From Raphanus sativus (Eukaryota; Streptophyta; Magnoliopsida; Brassicales; Brassicaceae), in the NCBI RefSeq assembly GCF_000801105.2, contig NC_079513.1, positions 27,759,640 to 27,823,639 of the forward strand: 64,000 nt of DNA, in the 5' to 3' direction. This document shows, piece by piece, positions 20,555-33,353 of this stretch (position 1 is the first letter of the stretch; each line of letters opens with the position of its first letter). A program made the position numbers and the translations under genes. Below the pieces are notes generated by a model that saw nothing but the letters and a program-made list of their open reading frames with translations, was not told the origin of the DNA and did no database searches.

Positions 20555-23171
20555 TTAGTAACGGTCATAAGTACCAGACGATGGATAACCACCAGCACCA
20601 CCACCACTGCTTCGGCTCGGCCTCTCATACGGACCACTGGCTCTGCTTCTAAACCCTCTTCCCTCGTCTGCTCCACGAATAGGCCCACCAGCTCTACCAC
20701 CACCGTACCTGTCACTGCCTGCACCTGGAACTACGTCTCTCTCAAAGGACCTGGGTTTCTCATAACTCGCTGGAGGGTAACGGTCTGATCCACGACTGTA
20801 CCTATCCCCTCCTGCAAACCGATCAACCGGGGCTGCATACCTGTAACATAAGTAAACATTTTCACGTCATGCAAATGCAATGCAAGCAAGTCAATGTGAA
20901 TATCTGTAAACACAGTTATTAAGAATATCTAACCTCTCACTGGCGTAACGATCACGAGGGATGTAAGCTTCTCTGCTGTCAAACCTGTCTCTAGCACCAA
21001 AGCGTGGAGCATCATATCGATCATCTATGTAACGTTCACGGTCTGCATATCGCTCACGGTCCGCATAACGGTCCACACGTCCATCAGATCCTCCATACGC
21101 AGCACGGGAAGAAAAGCCACCGACGGGTCCACCACGACCACCAGTAGCAGACGGACAGTCACGGGCCCAATGCCCAACACGTCCACACTTGAAGCATTCA
21201 TCTTCACCAACACGACCACCTCCACCAAAGCTCCCCTTTCCAGCCAATGAATACCCACCATCTCTGCCACCTCTAGAGCCATGACTGTCCCCATCGTCTC
21301 GCCCCATTTTTGGTTCAGCTCTGTTCACAGAGATGACTCGATCACCAAAGTCTCTTCCATGCATCTCTCTGATGGACTCATCCATAGCACGGCGATCAGC
21401 AAAGGTAATAAACCCAAATCCACGTGAACGACCGGTATCTCTTTCCATCATGATCTATACACAACACACCACACCACAAAAGCTGATTTCCCAAAAGTAT
21501 ATTGCTAGAAACTGATCAGAAGGGCAGTAGAAAATGAAACATATGCAAAATCTGAAAGATCATATTCAAGTCCATGTGACATCAAGAAACATCCATCTGT
21601 TTAAAGGTTTACTGCATAACATTGACCCTGTCTTTTGTGTCGTACGAAATTGTCAATCAATCTCCACTTCAGAGCAAAACAACTAGATACCCCCAGAAAC
21701 TCAAGCAGCACACTATCTTTTCTTCCCCAGTCAAACGAACGGCGCTCCGTGAATTAATCCCCTAAAAGAATCTACTATTCAATCCCTATTTTCAACGACA
21801 TTAAAGAGAGGAAGTTTTACAGACAGAAGGAAGCCACTGAATTAAGAGTACACAGTATTCCTGACCAAACATCTGTTTCTTCTCAATATGCAGATATCAT
21901 CTGACATTGATCCAGCTGAAGTCGTTCAGATCTCCTGGTGCTGACAACTCTTTGCATAGCCCCAAAAGCCCACAGATCAGAAACACAACTCCATCTCACA
22001 CAACGAACTTTATCAGATTTCAGAAACATGCGGAAAAGATAAGCGCAAAGAACTGGGGTATGAGGATCTAAAAATGTGTTTGGGTTTGGAGAAGAAAAGA
22101 ATAATGAAAGGAAAAGTTAAAATCCATGGAAATCCTACTAAGCACACAGGGTACGAGAAGCGACGTTCTTCAACTGGTGCAGTCTTTCGTTTTCTGCAGT
22201 TCCAACGTCAGCACTGGGGCTCAAGGTATCAGGAAGAAATAGAAATCTTGCAACAGGACAGCTGAGATGGGGACTGGGCTTATCCAGACGTCAATGCTAC
22301 AAAGCCTCTGGTGTGTGAATGACTGCAAGGGGATACTACATGGAGGACACTGGCCTAAACTGAGTAGCATCATCAATTCACCACTCAAAACCAAATCAGG
22401 AATCCCAAGTACCAGCTATCAAACAATACAAGACACAACTACCTCTTCTTCCTAAAGCTTGTTAACCAGAATCTCGACACAGAATAATTTCAGGAAGGAA
22501 CCGGTTGCATACTTAGAGAAGTCAAAGACTAGACTAGAAGAAACTGAAAGTAACCTGTTACCACAGTCTCAACAACCTCGTGAAACAAATCCCAAAACAG
22601 AGGACAACATCATTATGCTCTCAAAGACTCAACCACTACTACTGTGTTTCCTATATTCTCAGATAGTCAGATACTTTTTTGTTCTTTTATCAGAGAGCAG
22701 TGTATCTCAACTTGATACCATGTAGTTCTGATCAATGTCATCCCTAATTCATCAGTTTATAGAGTTTTAGTAGAAGATTACCAAGAGATATTTTAGGATA
22801 ATAAAAAAAAAAAAAAAATTCCACACATCTCTGCTCTTATTCATGTTATTGGCTACTTCAAGTATTATTATTTTTTCACAACTAAAGAGAGGATACAAGT
22901 AGCAATAGCTTTAAAAGATCCAAAACTCATCACAGACATGTTCAATTCTATCCAAACAAAAAAATCAGGGCTTTAATATACCTATACGTTTCAGAGATAC
23001 ACAGCAAACAAGTGCAGGCACAAGATGATAAAAATAGATTAAAATAATTAATAATACCTGGCAATCGAGAATGTCACCGAAGCGGCTGAAAGTACGCTGA
23101 AGGTCTCTCTCTGTCACCTCCGGAGATAACCCGCCAACGAATATCCTGCTTCCTTCTTTCGCCGCCGCCAT
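20555..23171 (-). CDS. RZ-1C: RZ-1C-type glycine-rich RNA-binding protein (RRM + zinc knuckle)
   Basis: Three exons, 23171-23058, 21454-20934 and 20840-20555, splice to 306 residues. The RRM occupies about residues 7-85 with RNP2 (IFVGGL) and RNP1 (RGFGFITF). Intron 1 (1.6 kb) interrupts the RRM after DCQ. A CCHC zinc knuckle follows (CFKCGRVGHWARDC), set in Gly-rich sequence, then a tail of repeated DRY/RYADRER units rich in Arg, Asp, Gly and Tyr, ending TYDRY. In Arabidopsis RZ-1B and RZ-1C are nuclear speckle proteins that bind purine-rich RNA and SR proteins, affecting splicing and FLC expression. Sequence and synteny match At5g04280. The disordered RGG-like tail suggests condensate formation (inference). 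Confidence 0.95.
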
Positions 23172-23560
23172 CTTTAGTTCCTCTTCCTTGCTGACAAAAA
23201 TAAAAAACTAGGTTAAACCCCGAAAACAAATCCCCCAAAAATTCAGCAAAACCACAAACACTTCATATTCACGAGGAAACAATCGATTGAACTACGACTA
23301 CTACGTCAGAGAATTACACAATACGATTTTGATTCGTCTTACCAAATTTGTTAACTCGAAGCTGCGAATTTCGGAAGAAAAAAAAAAAAATCTGAATCGA
23401 ACTGTTTTTCTTCGCCGTCAGATATTAATGATAAGTGTATAAGAAACCCTAAATGGTGGTTGAGATGTTAGGCCCCACACACACGAAAAAAATATAGAGG
23501 CCCAAGCCCATAATCTCTTTTATGGGCCCAGAAGATAAGCTTATTCGATTAAGCTCACAT
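23172..23560 (-). promoter_or_regulatory. RZ-1C promoter with telo-box and site II elements
   Basis: A telo-box AAACCCTAA lies at 23444-23452. Within the next 90 bp come AGGCCCA, AAGCCCA and TGGGCCC (about 23498-23530), which are TCP-bound site II elements. The telo-box plus site II pairing is characteristic of plant genes for translation and RNA-processing proteins active in dividing cells. No TATA box is evident. Confidence 0.65.
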
Positions 23561-26500
23561 ACTGCTATACTAGATTGCCGTCTGTTGATTAATAATATAG
23601 CTTGACTTTTAATACATAACATCTTAGCCAGTGAATGTGGAAGCCATGTTTCTCTCAGACTTCCAACTTAGCTATACTTTTGTTTTTTTCAATTCCTGCT
23701 GCTTTTTTTTCAATAACACCGTACCATTTGAGATGGGACACCCTGTCGTTTGTAACCGCCAGGACCGGTGAGATATAGGTATAGTATATATCTTCAAGTT
23801 ACAAAAGTTTTTTTTATTAATATTAAAGAAATGTTTATAACTTTTGAAATCTCAAATCCATTCTTGGTTATGGTTAGGCGATTATTTTCATCCCGGATGA
23901 AATGTTTACTTTCAATAATAGACAAAAGTCCAAAGTTTAAATCATTGTTATTGAGGTATATATGCTGCTATCATATTACTGAGGGTCTAAAACTGATTTG
24001 CTCTTAGTTGAGGGTTTTCTACATTAAGTTATCTTAGTAGTTTGACTTTTTGATTAGGCCATGCTTAAATTTTTTTGCGTGCGAATATTTCTAGTTCATT
24101 ATTTTTTCTTTCTCAAAATTGTTTTTAACTTAAAGGTAAACTAGAATATCAGAAGGTTCATTCCACGTGAGATCCAAGTCACAATGTTTAGATGACCTAA
24201 CGACGCATTAATCAATAAAATAACTTTAACCAGCCCATAGTTTTGGAGAAATACATCTAGCGGGACTGTATTCATCATTAGACCCTACTTTTTTTAAGTA
24301 TTCATTATATTCCACCATATTCTAGTACGCTAGTACATATAATATAGCATAATTGAAAATTGCTCAGCATTAGTATTCATTTTTTGTATAGCATTGATAT
24401 TAAATAATCTGGAAGGTCCAGATTGTATGGAGAAAATTAGAAATACATGAGTCCATGATAGAAGAACCATCAATTTGCTGGTAAAAGTATTAAAATTTGT
24501 CAAGGTCCTGCATAGGTAGTAATAAATATATAAAAACGATGCACTTCCAGACAGGTTTCGAAATTAAAAACATAGTTTTTATTTAGCTATAAACATCCAT
24601 GTTCCCATGTGGACATGTGTAATTGACCTACAATCACTGATTAAGCAAGATGGGAAAAGAAACAATGAATATTCGTAGTACACGTACTTGTATCGCCTAA
24701 TAAAAGTTTCATTCCAAAAGAAATACTATAAACAAGATTGTATTAAATCATTTTAGAACTACAAATTTCAAGAGGAATTTTTCTATAAGTTGAAATATTT
24801 GACCAAAAATTGAAATATCTTGTTTAAGATGAATTTATAATTGAAGGAATAGGTTGATATACATGATCATTCTCGCATAATACGAAACTAAATCTTTTAC
24901 ATAAAGTTGCTTTGGAAATACTAATTTTGCTGTCAAGATTCGAGGAAAAAAGTTTTATAGAACATAGATAAATAAAAACTATAATATCTCAGTACCAACT
25001 TGGATTAGTGAATACTATTCCGATTGGTGCTTACGCTTACATGTTCAACCTAGCCAATATTCTTTTGTACATTCCGGGGGGTCCAACAAATTGATATATG
25101 TATATATTCTAATACCGTATATAATACTTTCACACTGTGATTTTTTTTGATCGAGTCTTGAGTTAAGACTCTTGACTAGACCACCTATTTAATGTCAAAA
25201 GGTCACGTTAAAGAGAGTAAATATTATATTAAATTTGTGAAAAGAAAATTTGTTTTTACACATGCTAAGAAATTTTGTTAGAAGAAAAATACTGATCATG
25301 GAAAATATAAAACCAAATATAACCTATGAAAACGTGGACCGATGCAAAGGTACCAGGTTGTCTGCCATGATATGGGAAGATAACAAAATAATTGTCTGCA
25401 AAGTTCTTTTCTATTGACACTATTACTTACAGAGAATTAACACTAAATGCTGGAGGTTGAACATGGATCATTGATGCATCATATTCGGGGTTTTGAAAAA
25501 GTGGTGCACCGAAGACAACTAAAAGACTTAATCTGATTATACTATATGCTATCAATACTGCACTGAGATTTTTGTAAATTCCAAAAAAACTCGACAGTTA
25601 ATCGCATGTTTAATGTGAAACAACACACGGACTAATTTACTGCATATAACTTTTAGTGTTGTACGAGTGATTATATATATTACAGCCCAACACTCTATAT
25701 AAACATAAATTATTTTTTTGACAACATATATAAATTTAGTAAGGCAAAAGCAACAAAACGTATATAAATTTAAACTTATGAGTAATTTATTGTTATAAAT
25801 TCTTAGACTTATGTAATTATTTTTATATTGTAAATCATTTTCCTAAGTTGTATATAATTTTGTTTGCTTAAACTATTAATTATTTATAAAGTATATGTAA
25901 GAAATTACTAATAACTTTATTATATTCTCTTTTTCCAAAATAACTTCATTACATTTTTTTGTCAGGTATCCATTTACGCTAATAACTTCGTTACCTATAA
26001 CTTTGTAAATTATTACAAAATAATAGTTCATTTTTGTCCAATAACACTCTTCTTCTGTGTCAAAATTTTATCCAATTAGTATTTTTTATTAATACTTTAA
26101 TTAGTATTAGGTGTCACACATCAACAGAGCTACAAAAAAATAAACTATTTTTTGAAAAACTATATAAATTAATAATACACCAGCTTTATTAGAAAAGACA
26201 TCACTTTCATGGCAAAGAGAGAGACGGACAAAGTGGGATCCATGAGAACGAAACACAATTTTGTCCATTTAGTTTTTAGTTTAAAATGTAATAATATTAA
26301 TGTTTACTAATAAAAATAATGAAAATTGTAATATATACATAGTGGTCTAGGTTTCTAATTTTATATAGGCTTGTGGCTTTTGATGATCTTCAGGTGAGAG
26401 TGTGGGAGACAAGGAAATCTCTCTTTGTTGATGTGCAATGTACTATGTTTATCAACTTGCCCAGATCACTTTACGTATATACACACGCACTTCCAAGTCA

Positions 26501-26840
26501 ATGGATATATATATTAACTACTAAACATTGTTGCTAATCTAATGCTGAACTTATCAGTTCACCATTCACCAAGACCAATATTTTTGCAGTGAGGGCACAC
26601 TCGCAATATTAAATCTCGGGGATGAACGCATAATATAAACTACAACATGTAAACACCCATCATATCAAATATTCAAAAAGAAATATATCTCCTTATTCTT
26701 AACATGTGTAAGTAGACTATTTAAACTTAATGTCAATATTTATGTATATACAGCATTCGTACAAAAACATAATGTATATATAAGGAAACTATTTTTCTCA
26801 ATAAAAATAGGAATTGTTGTATATAGCTTGATGATATTCA
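23561..26840. other. Intergenic, AT-rich, upstream of MIR172b
   Basis: Over 3 kb shows no supported gene on either strand. A short hairpin, GAGTCTT-GAGTT-AAGACTC, lies near 25155-25173. Much of the 3' part may be the distal MIR172b promoter, but I can point to no specific element. Confidence 0.5.
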
Positions 26841-26844
26841 GAAT

Positions 26845-27085
26845 AATTTGTTCGAAACCTTGTGGTTGAGTGGTAAAAAATGGATTTGGGACTCTAGGTA
26901 ATACATTTCGAGTTTGATCCATATGCTATACGAAATTATAGACATTGTTTCTAGACACTTATACAGATATAAACCATTGTATACGATCCATTGGTATATC
27001 TAGAGAGATGACTATCAGTGGGCTACACATTTTCATAGATTAATCTAGATTCTTATATAGACATGGGATTTACCCTAAGATATTA
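26845..27085 (+). mobile_element. Possible tRNA-derived SINE remnant
   Basis: An A-box-like TGTGGTTGAGTGGTAAAA (about 26861-26878) and B-box-like CGAGTTTGATCC (about 26909-26920) are spaced as in a tRNA-derived pol III promoter. A tRNA-unrelated stretch ending near an A-run at about 27085 follows. This organisation matches Brassicaceae SINE families. Target duplications could not be assigned. Confidence 0.45.
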
Positions 27086-27206
27086 AAAAAACTGTAGGGC
27101 TGTAAACCAAGGTAACTATTCGGTTTAGAGACAATCAACCATGCCAACAAGAAACCATAAATATGGTTGGTTCCTTTCGGTTCAGTTTATCTAAGCCATT
27201 GCGTCT

Positions 27207-27216
27207 CTATAAATAC
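27207..27216 (+). promoter_or_regulatory. TATA box of the MIR172b primary transcript
   Basis: CTATAAATACC is a near-ideal plant TATA box, followed about 25-35 bp later by a C/T-rich initiator region (TTCTTCACTTACCCCTCTCA). It lies about 0.8 kb upstream of the hairpin, so the pri-miRNA would have a long 5' region. Confidence 0.7.
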
Positions 27217-27875
27217 CTCACTCCGAGCTTCTTCTTCACTTACCCCTCTCACTCCCTCTCTCTTACTAGTCTTCTGCTTATACATTATACTGATATATGT
27301 ATGCATGTATAAATACTCTTCAGTTGCTACAAAAAAGTACTCTTCTCTCAAAATAATAATTTTAAAATTAGATAAGCATTTATGATAGATAGTTACAAGA
27401 TTGGTTTGTTGTGTCTGAGACTGTAGGGGTAGACAGATCGAAAAATAACAAACCAGTATTATTTATTATACCTTCCACCTATTTGCTACGTTCTTCAACA
27501 ATCATCGCTTATTTTTTTCACGTAATAAAGTTTACATTTGAAAAATACATGTACCTAAAAAATATTCCGTATTTTAACAAAAAATAATTTGATGATAGAC
27601 ACATATAAAAAAGAATATTTCGTATTTTTTTGTAATGACGAAAACGAACCATTTACAGGTAGACACGTCAGCCCTTGGATTCTGGAACGTATTCTCTCGA
27701 CTTCACACCTATATCTACTTTCCTTGTCTCCGACTGCTTTTCACATTGTATCTTCTTCATATTTCATATTCTCCAGTATATAGATCTCGAGAAGATTAAC
27801 CAGATCTTTCCCCTACTTACTGTATTTAGTTTGCGACTATATTTCTGATTATTCAATCAACTTTATGTTGGTTCC

Positions 27876-27949
27876 ATTAATTCGTACAATCTATCTCTTG
27901 TGTGTGTGTGTCTGATTAATTCGTACAATCTATCTCTTGTGTGTGTGTG
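27876..27949 (+). repeat. Tandem duplication just upstream of the miR172b stem
   Basis: ATTAATTCGTACAATCTATC followed by TCTTG and a GT microsatellite occurs at 27876-27910 and again at 27915-27949. It lies within the pri-miRNA about 50 nt before the hairpin base. Confidence 0.85.
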
Positions 27950-27994
27950 AATCTGATACAAAGCTCTCGGCGGAACCGTGGAGAAAGTTCATCA

Positions 27995-28122
27995 GTCGTT
28001 TCTTGTAGGTGCAGCACCATTAAGATTCACATGGAGATTGAAAACCCCCTAATGATATATTAATTAGGGTTTTGATATATGTATATGAGAATCTTGATGA
28101 TGCTGCATCAACAACAGACGGC
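27995..28122 (+). ncRNA. MIR172B: MIR172b precursor hairpin
   Basis: The 21-nt sequence at 28088-28108 is identical to plant miR172a/b as I know it (begins AGAATCTTGATG, ends GCTGCAT). The star strand GCAGCACCATTAAGATTCAC at 28011-28030 is its near-perfect partner and equals Arabidopsis miR172b-5p. The stem continues below the duplex (CGTTTCTTGTAGG against CATCAACAACAGACG), and the loop includes the pairing segments CCCTAATGATATA and TTAATTAGGG. miR172 represses AP2-class genes (AP2, TOE1, TOE2, SMZ, SNZ) and promotes the juvenile-to-adult change and flowering. Its position between RZ-1C and the OTU gene matches Arabidopsis MIR172B (At5g04275, memory). Confidence 0.97.
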
Positions 28123-29412
28123 TACCAATACCTAAAGCTACAGAAAGAAACCTAAGTTTTATTAAATGAAGTCTGGATCTTCGGTAAGAATCGGTAGAAA
28201 CTTGTTTCTCTCTTGATCACTTTTAATATATTTTTTTTCTGTGTTTGAACATATTTTACAGCTTTATATATATATATACCTTGTCAATTACATATCACAT
28301 TCATTTTATGTGTTATACATTTATTCTTTGACGGATTAGGGCGTTAACTACAAATGACATGTAACTAGCTATTTTGTATTTGAAGCTTTCAAACAAACAA
28401 AAAAAAAACTATTTTGTATTTGCTCTTATCTTATGTATCGATGAGTGTTTGTATAAAGGCTGTATTCCCAGGATCATGTGGTATTCTTTAGTCCCTGTTC
28501 AAATTATTGGGTCCTTATCGGTGATGCGATGATCAAGAACAACAAGATATTGAATACGAATTGAATACTTGGGCCAGTTTAAATGGTTTTACTATCTGTT
28601 ATATGAAGTTCGTCTCTAATATAGTATCTGTTCTAAATCTCTCTCGTAGTAGCATTTATCTACTATTGTATCAGCTTCTATTTATGAGTCCTCAATTCTC
28701 TATCATTGTTCTAATTTTGTAATGTGAGGAATATGGTTTTTATGCCAAATCAAATCAAACATAATAAAGTATTGTACACTGTACCATAACTTTGTTTTCA
28801 AGTGGCTCAACTTGAGAAAGATTCGTCTCTTCGCTTTCGATTTATACACTTGAAACAAAAATAAGAAGAGAGCATGTGAACACATTTTCGTTTAAATGTT
28901 TATTTATTTTTGTTAAAAAGGTTAAGAGCCAAAGGATAGTACATCGAAATTGTTAGAGTCATCAACTAGATTGTTGATAGAGATATGTGTGCACACAGCA
29001 CACCATAAGTCATAGACTCTAATCTTTATTACTACTTACAATACAATAAAAAACTTAGTTGAAAATTTATGTGTGCACACCATGTGATGCATCATCTAAA
29101 AATTTTAAATGGTTGATGCAACCCCACGCATACATGAATACCTTTACATATTATAGCTAATCATCAACAAACTCTAAATATAAACCATTACTTTCAGATC
29201 TGTGCAACGACAACCTGTGCAGTTCGATACTTGCTCACCATGGTTAGCAATCCCCTCCAATCGAAGAACTCAACTAATAGTGCAAATTTGGCAGATGTAT
29301 TTTTTAAGTAGGTTGTTTCTATTTTTTCAAAACTTGTAAGAACATTGCGTTGATTTATTAAGATATCATCTGAGTATTGAGTGAAGTGGGGAAATTGGTC
29401 TATGAACTATAA
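28123..29412. other. Intergenic, downstream of MIR172b
   Basis: AT-rich, with a short TA microsatellite near 28265-28278. The first few hundred bases may hold the rest of the pri-miR172b transcript. No coding evidence. Confidence 0.5.
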
Positions 29413-29427
29413 TGTAACATCATATAC

Positions 29428-29861
29428 CTTTTTTTTTGAACAACCAAACTCTTATATTAACTAAAGAAGAAGTTTAATACAGAGTAGAAGAAGGTAAAAG
29501 CTGAGCATTACGCGCCACAGAGTCCGCTTTGCTGTTACAAGTGCGAGAAATATGAGAGAAACAAAAAAAACTGAAGGTTGAGGATAGTAACTCGATGTCC
29601 TTGAGAACTCTGTAAAGCTCCATAGGATATTGTTTCGAGTTGAGAGCCCTGACGAGCCCGAGTGAGTCGGATTGTATCCAGACTTTGGGTATGTGAATAG
29701 CGATTGCCGCGAGAACTGCCTCTCTAACGGCTAACCCTTCCGCCATTAAAGGGGAGGAAACGTACTCTATCTTCGTCATTAATTGTGATCACTGTATCTA
29801 AATTGGAGAAGACCCAACCAAGACCCGCCTTACGGTTGGTAGCGAGCCAGGAGGCGAGCTT
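29428..29861 (-). mobile_element. 5'-truncated LINE (non-LTR retrotransposon) with target-site duplication
   Basis: On the minus strand the piece encodes the end of an RNase H domain: LASWLATNRKAGLGWVFSNL, then after a frameshift at about 29780 KIEYVSSPLMAEGLAVREAV, WIQSDSLGLVRAL and CNSKADSVAR, the RVT_3-type RNase H pattern of plant LINEs. It ends in an A-run (the T-run at 29429-29437 on the plus strand). The 15-bp TGTAACATCATATAC flanks both sides (29413-29427 and 29862-29876), a perfect target-site duplication. The open frame of 101 codons at 29474-29779 is therefore transposon debris, not a host gene. Confidence 0.9.
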
Positions 29862-32027
29862 TGTAACATCATATACAATATATGGTCTCCATATTATATT
29901 GTAGAATAATTATACATTATAGACTAGATGTTCATTTCTTTTCTTCAAATGATGTTTCTGACTCTATTAAAGGTTTGTTTAGTATTAAAATTAGTTCTGT
30001 GGAAATATTCTGAACAAATTAGTTGTTTATTTTTCTGGTTATGCTTTCTTACTAAAGAATTCCAAGTCTTAAAAAAATTCCAAGTCATAACTCCATAATT
30101 TGTTTTGTCTGTGGTACGTGAATAAAACTAGTTAAATCAGTTCATTATCCTCGTTAATATTAATCAAATTTGTAGTTTGTTAAATAAAACTGGTACGTGA
30201 ATAAAACTTACTATTAATCAAATTGGTATTAATCAGTTCAATAAAACTGGTACGTGAATAAAATTTTCATATTTGATTGGTATCTTGGTTATGTTGGTAA
30301 AGTAAAAGATAAATTAAGTATAATTTATAAACACATAATTTTCTAGACATTTATGCATTGTATCAGAATGAATATTGGTTTTAAAAATAGAAGAGATTAA
30401 GTGAAGAACGAAAAATGTGAATTGCCCTACAAAAAGCCATTGGAGAGATGGAGAATTCTAAAAATATTGTGTCATGCAGGGCATGCAATTAAGGACAAAA
30501 TTGAGCTGGTAACTTTTAAAACTTAGGTAAAGAAACTTTCAGGATTTATGAACACTAATCCGCATAATAATAGTCAATGAAAGGAAAATGAAGCATTAAA
30601 TAATTAAAAGATTTTTTTTTTTGGTTCTCGAATACAAACCTCTCCTAGCCTTCCAAGCTTAGTTTGATTCAGATCATTGTTCCAAATAGTTCTGTGTAAG
30701 CTCTTTATTTTCAAATTATAAATGCATTTAAAAAGTTTTTTTGTGGATGAATAAATTTTTAATTCATTCAAAAAAATAAAAATAATAATAATTAAAAGAT
30801 TACTTCGTTCCAGTCGCTTTTGTAACTATATGTGAATATCAGTCCTTATAAAATATAAACTGATGAGTTTTTCTACCAAAGTAAAATTAAAATAAAAATA
30901 AACTAATGAGTAAATGGTAAAAAAATACTGATTTTGTTTTGTTAACTATCTATTTAACCAGACCAAGTTGTGGTCATATGAGCCATTCTTTGAAGAACAT
31001 CTTTGTCGATCCGTGTGTCTAATATATATGCAAAAAGATGATCTTTATTTTTTGTCTCTTTCAATAACGAATCCATCCAACCATTCGTACTTCGAAAAAT
31101 ATGAATCATGCTCAGATCCTGAAGTCTTCCTGTAGATTTTAGAACACGATAATATTTCCATCCCGAATGCTGGCCAGTCTATCAAATTCGTAGTTATATC
31201 CAATATGAATCAGATAAATCAGATACTAATTTCATATCAGTATGTGAATTTAATTTATGAGCAAATTATGTTTTTTATTCTAACTTGAAACGATTTTCAT
31301 CTAATTTCATTTACGATTCCACAACATATAAACGTTCACTTATATAGTTATTTTATTTCTATGCTTACGCAGACTATAAAGAGTGGTGTCTAGGGTTCTC
31401 GTTTAGTTTTTTTTTTTTTTTTTTTGAAAAAGATTCTCGTTTAGTTTTTTCATACGAATGATTAAAGAAAATGCAAAACTGCTCTGGTATATTATGACCT
31501 TTTCTTCAGTTATTAGTATAAGCTGGAAAACAAATACTTAGCAATCTTTGATTAGTGAAATTAAATATTTGGTGGATGTATATATACTCAATATTGACTT
31601 GTGTTGGATTTCATAAAGTATCAAAAAAAATTAACGATGACAGAATGCTGAATGTGAAACATAACCAGACACGTAGAAGCATGTTGTACCAATAAATATA
31701 AAGGACACGAATCACATGGTAGATAATAAACTTATGGTAGCTAACCATTCATAGTACAATATTCATCAAGTTATTGTACTATATATGTCATATATACAAA
31801 TGTATATACTATTTTAAATATTTCTGACTATATTAACTTGATTGTGAGTATGTACAAAACCACACATTTATCTTTGGAAGACCATAAGAAAAGTCCCTGT
31901 TGGTTGTTTAACTCCAAATTCATAATTAGAAAGAGACTAAGCTTTTAAACAAAAAAAAAAGACTAAGCTCAAGAGAACAGTGGCAATATCTCAGTTTTTT
32001 CTCCTTCCTTTTCAGGTAATTTTAGAC

Positions 32028-32332
32028 TCTAACCGGTAACCAACAAGGAATAATAGGAATAACCAAGAAATAAATGGAAAGGAAAATAATAATATGAATA
32101 TTGTTTCCTATTGTTCTTTCTCGGATTTCATAAGAAATATATTTCTTCTTTGATTCCTTAAATTAAAAAAAATGATAAGGAATACTGAAGAAAAGATATT
32201 CTTTATAAATAGTGTCGAATTTAAAAAATGAAGAGGAATTAATTATTCTCATTCTTTATAAATGGTGTCAAGTTTAAAGAATAAAGAGGAATTAACTATT
32301 CTCTCTCATTCTTTTGATCACCGGTTAGAGCT
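32028..32332. mobile_element. Non-autonomous DNA transposon with CTCTAACCGGT inverted ends
   Basis: The left end CTCTAACCGGTAACCAA (about 32028) is inverted-complementary to the right end TTGATCACCGGTTAGAG (about 32332). Flanking TTTAG occurs on both sides, a possible target duplication. Internally it carries a near-duplicate pair, TTCTTTATAAATAGTGTCGA and TTCTTTATAAATGGTGTCAA. The length of about 305 bp without coding sequence fits a MITE. The superfamily is uncertain (hAT-like is possible). Confidence 0.6.
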
Positions 32333-33353
32333 TTAGTTTTAGTGATATCAGATAATAAAAGACAGCCACACATATGAACTAAACTTCGTAACAATCCAAG
32401 AAAACTTGAAACCATCTCTTATCAGATTGATTCACGCATTGGTAACTGATTTGAAATGCGTTACTTTTTATATATTTTTTTTAAAAAAATTTAGAATTTA
32501 GTCAAAAAAAATGTGTTACTGTTAGTTAATGGTATTCTATTTTAACGGTCACTATATCAGAGCATGACTTGACAGTTGCATGGTATTCTATTAATTGGTT
32601 GAGAATTTTATTCTCAAAGACACAATTCAAGTTTCCAATTACGTTAACAGACACATTGGATAATGAAAACACTTTCTCATGCTAAATTGACCAATAAACC
32701 CTTTAACTAGTATATAAATGATTTTGACTACATTCTCTAATTAGTAAACCAATTAGAAACTAACTAGCAAATAATATATTTCTCTTTCTTTTTTAAATTA
32801 TTTTTTTTTCTCGAAACCAACGAGACCAACTCTTTTTCTATACATTCTTTTATGACAATAGATTATAATTCCCAAATTCTAAAGTGTCTCTCTCATTCTC
32901 GAAGAACCTTAATCCCTTTCTCTGTTTTTTTTTGTCTCTTTCTTTTGATCCAGAAATTGGAAAAAATAGAATGTGCTAAAACTTTTTTCTAAATCTCTAA
33001 ATCGTGTAAATCTCATGAACGAGACCAAACCTAATCCATTTCTCCCTTTTGATATATTCTCGATCTAGACACTTTGACAAGGGAGATTAGAGGAATTTCT
33101 CCTGAATCCATGTCTCTCTTTCTTGTTCCAAACAATTTTTGTGTGTTTATTCCGCCACCTGTTCTTTCTGCTGCTTAGTTTCACAAACAACCAATGACAT
33201 TGAAAGTTAGATTCTGATATCAAAGCAACTACCTAAGTCTAGTTAATCTTCTCTATCCAAACCTCAACTCTCTTGCTTTTTGTTTAAAAATTTGCAGAGA
33301 GAATGTGTGTTGATTCAAAGATATCTGAAAACTTTCCTATCATCTATAAGATT

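Noticed and set aside
22074..22725. Three consecutive plus-strand open frames
   Set aside because: They lie within intron 1 of the RZ-1C gene on the opposite strand and are low-complexity, with no motif or splice logic.
29474..29779. 101-codon RNase H-like protein as a host gene
   Set aside because: It is bounded by a target-site duplication and A-tail and has a frameshift upstream, so it is LINE debris.
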